From NCBI GenBank assembly GCA_950097015.1, contig CATNEN010000033.1, positions 1,116,001-1,180,000 of the forward strand: a DNA stretch of 64,000 nt. The letters are read 5' to 3'. Each line of letters starts with the position of its first letter. Position 1 is the first letter of the stretch. Shown one piece after another: positions 51,960 to 62,600 of this stretch. The translations under genes were made by a program, and so were the position numbers. Under the pieces are notes generated by a model, which had not been told where the DNA came from, made no database searches, and saw only the letters and a list, made by a program, of their open reading frames with translations. The stretch comes from Macrostomum hystrix. Taxonomy: Eukaryota; Platyhelminthes; Macrostomidae.

Positions 51960-52290
51960 GCTTGTCAGCCATTAGCCACGGGGTACTTCAAATCACTGCC
52001 TTCACGATAGCTTCCGAAAACGAATGACCGATTTTCGGGAAAGTCCACCATATTGATAAAAAATTCCATCCTTTAGGATTAACTAACTTTCAAAGCCGTC
52101 CGACGTCGGCATCGTCGAGACATTCAGCGATTCCTGTCGAAGACCCTGGTGACAAGGACAACTAACATTCCTCTGTATCCATACGAATGGAGCGGAAAAG
52201 TTTTGTTTGAGTTATGGACTTACATGGCGATTGGTTTCATATTTTGGGAGATACAAAAGGAAATGTGGGTATTTGAAATAGCCCCATGGC
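51960..52290. repeat. Dispersed foldback-like repeat, copy 2
   Basis: CTTTCAAAGCCGTCCGACGTC...CCCTGGTGACAA is the reverse complement of sequence near 34524-34592. TTTTGGGAGATACAAAA near 52245 is the inverse of TGTATCTCCCAAAAT near 54605. Confidence 0.6.
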
Positions 52291-52684
52291 TCGCAAGACT
52301 CACGGCGAGGACAGTCAGCAAGGCAACGGACCACCTTGCTGATCGTCGAGATAGTTTGCAGAAGCTGCGATAAGTTGCCGACGCAGACATTCTGTTCGCT
52401 ATTTCCGAAATATCAGTGCATTCCTGCTGAGACGGAGTCCGCTATGCACAAATATTCGTCTATTTATAGACAACACCAGATGCTTGTCTGCTCCAGTGGA
52501 AGCAAAGCTGTCTCATACGGGAAACATTTTTTAATCAAGTCAAGTGCCTGCCATGCGATGCAATCAGCTTTAAGCAGCTTGTCAATTATTTTCTGCTGAA
52601 TTCTCATTGGAATACCGAACATTTTTGGGAATTGTAGTGAAAAATGCATACTTAGCAGAGGAACAGAAAATGCTTTTAAACAGA

Positions 52685-52945
52685 ACTGCTCCTGCTGCGA
52701 TTCTAGATGGAACAGTTCCTGCTGCGATTCTAGATGGAACAGTTCCTGCTGCGATTCTAGATGGAACAGATGCTGCTGCGATTCTAGATGGAACAGATGC
52801 TGCTGCGATTCTAGATGGAACAGATGCTGCTGCGATTCTAGATGGAACAGATGCTGCTGCGATTCTAGATGGAACAGATGCTGCTGCGATTCTAGATGGA
52901 ACAGATGCTGCTGTGATTCTAGATGGAACAGATGCTGCAGCGATT
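52685..52945. repeat. 27-bp minisatellite, about 10 copies
   Basis: Unit GCTGCTGCGATTCTAGATGGAACAGAT with a CCT variant at the start. Confidence 0.94.
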
Positions 52946-53646
52946 AATTTAACATTTGAGTGTTTATATAGTCTCTGATAGACATTTGGTACCTAAATAC
53001 GAGTATATTTATTTAAGCCTTTTCATGCTGGGTTGAAAGTTTTGAGCACAGTATTGTTTTTTCGCAGGCACATGGTCATAATAAGTTAAATAAAAATATT
53101 TAATTTGAAAGGGCTGCTTTTCAAAAGCAGAACAAGCATATCTAGGCTTGATTGGTCGTTATAATAAAGGAAAGTATGGTTCAAAAAGTGTCAGCAAAAT
53201 TAAATTAACAAACAAAAACTTTTTTTCAAACCAGTTTTAGCATAAAAAACAGAGAAAGGAAAAGTTACAAGAAAGTATTCGTAGTTTCATTCGCATTAAC
53301 AATTTCAGCGAATTTCGAAACCACGTTTAAGAGGAGGATGAGAAAACTTAAATCTCCTTATATTACACGTTTCTATAAAAACTCGCGCAAAGCTTAAAGC
53401 AGAAGCTGATTGGATAAGAATTATACTCGTAGATATGCCACGTCAACACGTGCTCACAGAACTGCGTAGGCACAATATTACGACGTCGTCATTAGGACAA
53501 TTCTAGTTAAAGTGGCTTGGAATGCTTGAATGCTGGAATCGCACACGTTATTTCATATTTGAGGAAATCCATAGGAGATTAGTTCTAAATTATTCTGACA
53601 AAGCAGGTTGCTTTTGATAGGAACGGGCCGTTGAATGGCGATCGCT

Positions 53647-56600
53647 TCACTTGTGGTAGCGCACCCGAGGCTTGTAGTAAGCCGTCATGTTGAAAAGCTG
53701 TTTGCGAGCGCCAGCTGCGAAGCTGTAGCCAAGGTGAAGAAATCGGTGAATGCAGACTGTGGAGTTGTCCGTGTCATCGTTGCGCCAGTTCTTCGACTCC
53801 AGCATGATGCAGCCGCGCTCCTTCCAGCTGCGCTGAGTCTCCGGCTTCGACTTCGCAGACGTTGCTAGATTATGTGTTCGGGATTGGTTTAGTCATGTCG
53901 TAAGATTGCTTAGAATTGTGCATGTACCCCACTACCTTAACAGTAGGACTACCAAGACATTTGCTGCCCGTTTTTATGTCAATGGGGGATCCCGCCCGAC
54001 AATTATTTTTGCTGCACCCAAACGGAGCAACTCAAACACACGCAACTCAAGAACACGGGCTAAATTTTTGTTTCGCATCTTCTGAAACAAGAATCAAGTC
54101 GCCAGCCCTTCGGACCGTCGAGATATTCATAGGTTCTGGCCGAAGGTTAGATTTTTCCTTGGCCGAAGGTTATTTCATACCCCTATACACGAATTTGCAC
54201 TGCGCCTCAGTGCGACCTTGCCAGGCCTTCAAAATTTATCTGCATGTCACCTGAATGAGCTCTATTGCTCTATTGACAATGGAATCCATCGTTTGATTTA
54301 CATTGTCGGTCGGGTGGTGCTAAACTAAAGTTACACTCATTTTAATGAACAGTGCACTCGTTTTTATCCTTCAAGAAAAACAATGCGTCAATCGCGAGCT
54401 GCTTATCTTGATTGAAAAGCCGTTTCAGTTTGCACAGCCATGCGCTAGCTGTGTTTGCCATGCGCTGCTGGGCTGAGCTGATAAGCACCGAGATGTGCGA
54501 CAGGCTATATTTAGCCATGAAATTCCAGAGCCTAGAGACAAATGACATATTAACACAAGAAAAACAATGGGGGTATTTCAAATACCCACACTTTTATCTT
54601 TTCTGTATCTCCCAAAATATTCAAACAATTATCCTGAACTCAGGCAAAAATTCCCCACTCTATTCAATGAAACACCTTCCAGAATCACAAAACATCGGCA
54701 TCGTCGAGATATTCAAGAATTCTAGTCGAAGTGTCATCATGTCACCGTGTTGGCTACTATTATTTATATATACGAGCGTATATATTCTTATATTGTCAAT
54801 TGCTTGTTCATCGTAAGGCGGAAAATTGTGATCCATATGGTTGAATTTCCCGAAAATGCGTCATTTGGTTTCGGGAGCTAACATGAAGTAGGCAGTTTTT
54901 GAAGTACCTTCGAAGGTCCTTCTGCTGTTAATGCAAAACATTTTTACTTAACAGATTCTAACAATAGTACTCGTAACAAGACCGCACTGCTGGATGAAAC
55001 GTCGACACAAAGACGGACGTGGTCAAAATAACGACATTATCGCTTTCGACAAACGAAAGTGAGTTTTTTACTCCTTGCTTTAGCGCTGCTTTCAATGAAG
55101 ACATGAGAAATGAGTTGTTCACTCCTTGCTTTAGCGCTGCTTTCAATGAAGACATGAGAAATGAGTTGTTCACTCCTTGCTTTAGCGCTACTTTCAATGA
55201 AGACATGAGAAATGAGTTGTTCACTCCTTGCTTTAGCGCTGCTTTCAATGAAGACATGAGAAATGAGTTGTTCACTCCTTGCTTTAGCGCTGCTTTCAAT
55301 GAAGACATGAGAAATGAGTTGTTCACTCCTTGCTTTAGCGCTGCATTCAATGAAGACATGAGAAATGAGTTATTCAATGAACTTCGCAGGATTAACAGCA
55401 TATTTTTTTATGAAATGAAACCGATCTTATGAGATTTCGCTCCCTAAGCTTCACATTCTTCGCGTGCTGCATCAAAATCATTTTGCATTGAGCATACAAA
55501 GCCATCTAGGCAGCGAGTACCTTCCACATCTAGTGGTTTGCCGGGACTGCTTCAATGCAAGCATCAATGATAACTCTAGGAGGCTATGCTCATTTGCTAT
55601 ATCTTTTTTTGGCTTTTCTGCAAATACATACCTTCTTCTTGCTTGCAGCAAATAGTTGGGTATGCATTGCGAGTCCATCTATTAGTCAACTGCTCAGGGT
55701 CTTTGTCGAAACTTGAGTAAGTTCAATGGTAAATTCGATCTTACTGTACTACAATTACGCTCTGGGTAGGATCAATACTAAAACATTTTCTCAAAATTTG
55801 TTAACACTACATGATTTACGCAATGCGTAAGTGGAAGGCTCGAGAAAAGTTTTGCATATGGCTGAAGAGGATTTTAATCGAATCGAATTGACGAATATAA
55901 GACAGACTTGGCTTAGCGGTTGTGCGTTCTTGCTACAACTCTGCTCCGACGGACCTTACAAGTAAAATGCGACCGTTTCTCTGGACACCCTTCCCCTGTG
56001 CTCTTGTTCGCACCAATGGCATTCACGTGGCCTGCAGCTCGCGCAGCTCCGGTCTGGCCACTGCCGTCTCCTCGCGAGCTACCAGCACAAGCTCGACCCT
56101 GGTGCCTGGTGCCGGGACTGGCCAGGGCCCGCTACCAAACACACACACGTGGCCTGTACATGCATCCAAGTGCACACACGTGGCTTGCACGTATTTTTTC
56201 GTCGCTGTGTTTCAGCTTTTTGTTTATTTTAATTTATCTTTCGAGCAAACAAGCAATGTTTCAAAACCTACGTCTATTTCCAATTGTAAGTTGCTCTCGA
56301 GAAATTTCGAGTAGTCTCTCCCGTAGACCTTATATTCACATAGATACGAGTAGGTATGAGATACAACGTCTATGGTATTTCCAAAGGGGAAAGATAGCTT
56401 TGTCTTTCTACTTCCAACATCGCTGCTTGTTGGATCCTCGAATAATTTGGAAGTTATGGAATCTGGGAGGTTTGTTATGGAGGCCTAGTATGATATGCTT
56501 CTCTTCTGGCTATTGTATAATAAAGGCAATCTGCTTAATGACTAGATTAATTGTAGTACCGCCTTACAGCTCCTGATGTTCACTCTTTCAAAAAGGCAGC

Positions 56601-59600
56601 GGTCCCAAGAATCCAGGTTTCATGAGACAGAAGTCAGCATGCCTTGGAGGCGTAAATAGCTATGATCTCTACAATTGCTGTGTTGTATTGTGTACAACAA
56701 TGCTAGCTGTTAATTAGTTCATCCTCAATGAACGTGTCGTCGCGAAATGAATCTCGTAGCGTAGTACTAAAAGCTGCTTGCCTTAGCTGCTACGCCGTTT
56801 AACTGAAATTTAGCTCCAGAGAGCATGTTTCGTACTACTTCGATGATTTCTGGGCTGGCTTAAACTCTATCTATCTATTTGGCAGGGGGGGCCGGGGCAC
56901 TTGTCGCACAAGCGACGGAGCGGCACGCCCCCAGACCGGCGAACTAGGCGCTTTTGCGCCCATCGCGCCGCCTCCCCTGAGCAGGCACCACACACAGCAG
57001 CACAGACCAGCCGGGGAGGGCAGGAGGCCACCCAGAATAGGCAGCAGTGTCCCCCACCCCAGCCCCACACGCACATGGCAGACCAAGCCGGGGCGGAAGG
57101 CTGATAAGAAATCAGTCCTCAGGGGGGGCCGGGTGATGAGTGTAAACTTATCCAATCGCGCTGACGGAAGTCCAGAAAGCGCGCGGCGGTGTACACCCGC
57201 CCTCCAGCCACCCCCCGCAAGGTCTCACGCCCCAGCGCCAACGCACACAACTCACACAACGCAGAACAGGCACACAGAAAGGTAGGAGCGAAGCTATTAT
57301 TTCAAGCTTTGATTGCACGAAATATGGTGCACCTCCGCCGGTCGCTACTGTCCAAACCTCCCAACAAGCCCCGAAATTAATCGTGACTTAAAGGGTGAAT
57401 CGAACTAGCGTCCTTTGGAGTGCGAGGCAGCGACGTTAGCCGCTGACCCACTCGCCCCCGTGGCTTAAACTCACTAAGTCGTTGGAACAGGGTGTGGGGT
57501 TATTGACCATGTCAAATGCACTTCTTAAGTTAGAACTCCTACGCTTTTTGCTGTCGATCAGAGTTGAAACAGTAGAAATGTGGTCGGAAGTTCGCTAGCC
57601 CATTATATATTCAGAGCTAGATGATGAGCACATGCAGATGCTATTTAAAGAGTTCGAATTCAGCTTCTGACTACAGAGTCCGAAGAAACAGTAAATTTGC
57701 TATTAGTTCGTTCATTTATTAGCCTTTAAGTAAATCATGAAACACCTGACGAGACCTTATTAAAACCCGGAAGTTTGGCAAATCTTACCTCGCCAAGTTC
57801 AGCTAACTGAACAGTAAGCTGTATGCAGTTAGCTGGGGGAACTGAAGCAATGCGGTATTAAGTGCTTTGCTTAAGGGTGAAATAGTAAATTGTTAAATTG
57901 TTAAATTGCTCGCCAAGGCTGAGTTTCGAACTCCCGACCTACCCTGCCTTTAATTGACGTTTATTGATTCTTTCTAGCTTAATGTTTAGATGATTTTTGT
58001 AATAGTAGTGTAACTAAGTTACTATGTATGTTAAACATTTTATATTCCTAAATATCAGACATTGTCCGACAGAGTGAAGTAGGGCCAAGATTTCCAGTTG
58101 ATCAAGAGGATGCTCCGTGTACGTGCACTGCGTTGCCCTCTCCCTCCCACGCTGGCATAGCGTCACTGTCAACGTGCACTGCTCTTGGCATGTACTTTGT
58201 GTTGCGCAATGCGCTCATGACTGGGCTGCACGTCGGCAGCCACTATGTGGCTGCGACTATATAAGAACTCAAATATACGGCCCAAGAGGCCACGTTCCTT
58301 ACTAACTCAACGGCACAACAATGGCATCGCAAGTCAGTATTCAAACCCCACCCGCACTGGACTTGCGCACGGACCCTAGCACAGCCCAAACAAAATGGAA
58401 GAAATGGCTCGCCCAGTTCCAGCTGTTCACGGTCGCCGCAGGCATCGACGATGATGCGCTGTACACCGGCGGCGAGGACCTGCAGGCGATCGTGGCCGGC
58501 CTCACCAACGAGGCGGCGGGCATGGACGTCGACACACTCGTTGCCGCGCTCAATCAGCACTTCGACGGCAAGCGGAATCTGCCGTTCACCCGCTACCAGT
58601 TCAGGCTCTGCACCCAGCGCCCCGGTGAGCCCATAGATGACTGGCTCCAGCGCCTCAAGGACGCCGCCGACTGCTGTCGGAGGCGCCTTCGGAGACCTGC
58701 GAGAGTCTCTGATCCGTGATCAGGTGATTGCCTGCTGCAGCTCCGACCATCTCCGTCGAAAGCTGCTAGCCATCGACAACGTGGACCTGGAGCAGGCGGT
58801 GCGGGCGGCCCGGGCCATGGAAGCGGCGGAGGCCCAAGCGAGCGTTATGGAGGCCAATGGTGCGTCTGTGCAGCGGCTCCGACGTCAGGAGGCCGGTGCA
58901 GCAGCCCCTGCAGCGCGGCGGCCGACAGGGCAGCCGCGAGACAAGCAGCCGAACGGCGGGCAGACCAGGTGCATCAGGTGCGGAGCCCCCGGCCACCGCA
59001 CGTGCAGCGCAGCCGAAGGCAAGACGTGCAACCGCTGCGGCAAGCGAAATCACCTGGCGAGGGCCTGCCTGTCCCGGCCGAAGGAAGACGTCCACGTCCT
59101 GCAGGCCGAGAGCGACAGCTCAGCGGCGGAGGACGGCGTGTTCTGCCTGACCGTGGCAGCCACAGGAACCGCGGCAGCCGGAGCCCAGACGTCGGTGTTC
59201 GTCGGTTCAACGCAGCTGCCCGTGCTGGTGGACAGCGGCGCTGACTGCAACATCATCACCGAGCAGGCCTGGCGGATACTGCCGGGACCCCCGCAGCTGC
59301 AGGCAACTCGCACGAAGATCTTCGCCTTCCGCTCGCCGAAGCCGCTCAGCACTCTGGGAGCCTGCAGCCTGCGGGTGTCAACGGGGCAGAACAGTATGAC
59401 GGTTCGCTTCATCGTCGTCCCCGGCGGCGGCACCAACATCCTGGGACGTGAGGCCTCGACTTCGCTCCGGCTCCTGAGCCTAGGGCGTCAGGTCCATGCG
59501 ATCGAGGCAACCGAGACGGAGGACCCCGCGATCCAGGCGGTCGTCAGGCAATTTCCCAAGCTCTTCAGAGGCCTCGGAAAGGTCAAGGATGTCTCTCTGC

Positions 59601-62600
59601 AGATCAACATCAAATCCGACGCCAGACCAATCTGCCACCCGCCCTCCCGCGTTCCGGTGCACCTCCGGGAGGCGCTGGACCGCGAGCTAGACGAGCAGGA
59701 GCAGCTGGGCATCATCCAGCCAGTAGAGGGCCCCACGCCGTGGGTCAGCAGCATCGTCGTGGTGCCGAAGGAGGACGGCAAGAGCGTGCGGATCACGCAG
59801 GATCTGCGCGACGTGAACAAGGCGGCGCTGAGGGAGCGACACCAGATCCCGACATTCGAGGAGGTGACATGCGACATGGCTGGCTCATCGATCTCCAGCA
59901 AGCTCGACATTTTCAAAGCATTCCACCACATTGAAATCAGCGAGGACAGCCGGAAGTACTTCGTGTTCTCAACGCCCCGAGGAATGCGGCAGTTGACTCG
60001 CCTGAGCATGGGATTCGCCTCCGCGTCGAAGATCCTACAGCGTGTGATGCAGCGAGTGCTGGAGAGCCTGACGGGTGTTAAGTGGATCCACGACGACATC
60101 ATCGTCCACAGCCGAGACCTGAAGGCTCACAAGACTCACGTGGCAGCCTGCCTGACCAGACTGCGAGAGCACGGCATCACCCTCAACGGCAGCAAGTGCC
60201 GCTGGGGGATCGGCAAGGCCAAGTTCATGGTGATGACGCTGTCCAAGTTTGAGATCCAGCCATCGCAAGAGAAGATCGCCGAGCTGCAAGCCTTCAAAGA
60301 CCCACAGTCCGTCAAGGAGGTCCGGTCGTTCCTCGGCCTGGCCAACCACCTGGAGAAGTTCATGCCGCAGCTAGCGGACAAGGCGGAGCCGCTCAGGCGG
60401 CTGACACGGAAGGGCCAGGAGTTCGTCTGGGACAGCGAGCAGCAGCAGGCCTTCCAGAACGTCAAGGACTGCATCTCGGAGAGCTGCACCCTGGCCTTCT
60501 TCGACAAGCAGCTGCCAACAGAGCTAGTGGTCGATGCATCGCCCGTTGGCGTCGGCGCCATCCTGCAGCAGCGGCACCCCGGTGGGCAGACCCGGCCGGT
60601 GGCCTACGCGAGCCGCACCCTCAGCGAGGTCGAGCGGCGCTACAGCCAGATCGAGCGCGAGGCCCTGGGCGTCAAGTTCGGCTGCCTAAAGTTCGCGTTC
60701 TACCTGGAGGGCTGTCCTCACTTCGACGTCTACACCGACCACAAGCCGCTGCTGGGCATCTACAGGCCAGACTCCCGGCCGCCGCCGCGACTCGAGCGCA
60801 TCATGCTACAGACGCAGCACTTCTCGTTCACGCTGCACTAACGCAAGGGCGAGGACAATCCGGCCGATCCCCTGAGCGGCCGGAGACGTCGCCGGGCAGG
60901 GACGTGGCCGCGGAGACCAGGCTGCTCAACGCCATGGTCCAGGCCGCGACACTGATGGGCCTGACGATAGACAGGATTCGCGCTGCAACCAAGAGGGACC
61001 CCGCTCTGACGGTCGTCATGCAAGCCCTAGCGACTGGCCACTGGCGCTGCGGCGCCGCGGCCCCGGCGCACAGCTTCCGGTCCCTGAAGGATGAGCTCAG
61101 CGTCCACAGCAAGATCATGATCCCGGCGGAGCTGCAGCAGCTGACCATCGCACTGGCGCACCAGGGTCACCTCGGCCAGAAGAAAACGTGCGACCGGCTG
61201 CAGCGGAAGGTCTGGTGGCCCGGCATGACACAGCAGGTCGAGGCCCGTGCCAGGCGGCTCGACCGGATGGCGCCGTCAAGCAGCCGCCGATGCAGCCGAC
61301 ACCGCTGCCCTCGGGGCCGTGGCAATCGCTGAGCGTGGACGTCTTGACTTTGACTTAGCGGCAGGGAGCCTCCATGACGGACGCAGCGAGGAGGCGGCTG
61401 ATGCCGCCCATATCGCTAACCCCTGGCAAAGCGTGGACGTCTGCGGACCGTTCCCGACTGGCGAGAACGTGGTGGTCCTGGTGGACTACTTCAGCCGGTA
61501 CCCGGACACCTACGTGGTGCGCAGCCTCACGAGCGCCAGCATCATCACCTGCGCCATGGCCTCGTTCAGCCGCTTCGGTGTGCCACAGCAGATCACCACG
61601 GACAACGCGACCTACTTCACGAGCGAGGAGTTTAAGGAGTTCCTCGACGGCCTCGGAGTCCAGCACCGCAGGGTCACCCCACTCTACCCGGCAGCGAACG
61701 GCGAGGTCGAGCGATTCAACCGCAGCCTCAACAAGTGTGTCAACGCCGCGGCAGCGGAGGGCAAGGACTGAGACGTGCGGCGGCACGTGACTGAGACCAA
61801 GCCGCTGCGTGAGTGTCCCTGGGAGCCGGACGAACCGCTGGACGGCCGGCCCGCTGATCCGCAGCCCGCCACAGACGGCGGCGCCACGGACGGTGCCATA
61901 GCGCAGAGGCCCCACCCCAGGCAGGCTGAGAGGCACATCTGCTATAAGGAGTGACTGTAGTGACAGGGTCTGACAGGCATCTTTCCATGCGAACTATTTG
62001 CGGTTTATTTTGCGTTCCGATTTTTCAAGACCCACTCAATGCACCGCGCGTTTGACCTTTTTTACTCTGAGGGGGAGAGATGTAGTGCACTGCGTTGCCC
62101 TCTCCCTCCCACGCTGGCATAGCGTCACTGTCAACGTGCACTGCTCTTGGCATGTACTTTGTGTTGCGCAATGCGCTCATGACTGGGCTGCACGTCGGCA
62201 GCCACTATGTGGCTGCGACTATATAAGAACTCAAATATACGGCCCAAGAGGCCACGTTCCTTACTAACTCAACGGCACTACACTCCGTAAAAGTACTCAC
62301 GCAGTGAGCCGCACATTGCTCGCCAATTCTTGCCAGTGTCCATCAGCGGAGACATTATCTTTGGCTCCAGCAGGCTAACGGGAACTGCCGGCTTAGCGGC
62401 CACGTAGCGAGTGTACACTCTGGTGAGGATGGCAGGGCCAGTCGTGGCGAACGCATTGCCAATGTGCTTCTCGCGCAGCATCTCGTCGATTACCTGGCGA
62501 AAGAACGGATGGCCGGGCGCGGAGCCCATGGCAGAGTTCATCACGCTGAATGGCCAGCCCCAGAAGATGTTGGTCTGTTCAATGCGCTCCTGGTCCAGGA

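Larger units (their letters stand above)
51732..53646. other. Spacer between the two glycosyltransferase genes
   Basis: Contains a dispersed foldback repeat (51960-52290) and a 27-bp minisatellite (52685-52945). The missing first exon of copy 1 should be here, but no phase-0 exon was convincing. Confidence 0.5.
53865..56867. other. Last intron of glycosyltransferase copy 2, proximal part
   Basis: Contains foldback repeat copy 3 (54560-54925) and a 51-bp minisatellite (55065-55385). No credible ORF. Confidence 0.55.
58118..62282 (+). mobile_element. Ty3/Gypsy-type LTR retrotransposon, complete but disrupted
   Basis: Two near-identical LTRs (58118-58320, 62081-62282) begin TGTA and end in ACA. 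They are flanked by the 5-bp duplication CTCCG at 58113-58117 and 62283-62287. A polypurine tract GAGGGGGAGAGA precedes the 3' LTR. Order gag, zinc knuckles, protease, RT, RNase H, integrase on the plus strand, which is antisense to the host gene. The element is short (4165 bp), and its reading frames are broken in gag, after RNase H, and within integrase. The LTR identity indicates a recent insertion despite these defects, so it was probably mobilised in trans or copied from an already defective master. Confidence 0.93.

Noticed and set aside
52149-52373. 74-residue plus-strand ORF with hydrophobic stretch
   Set aside because: Lies in the dispersed foldback repeat; no coding signature.
57480-57680. 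LINE reverse-transcriptase fragment
   Set aside because: Weak resemblance to a DHxxLLxKLE motif in one frame only, with stops; not supportable.
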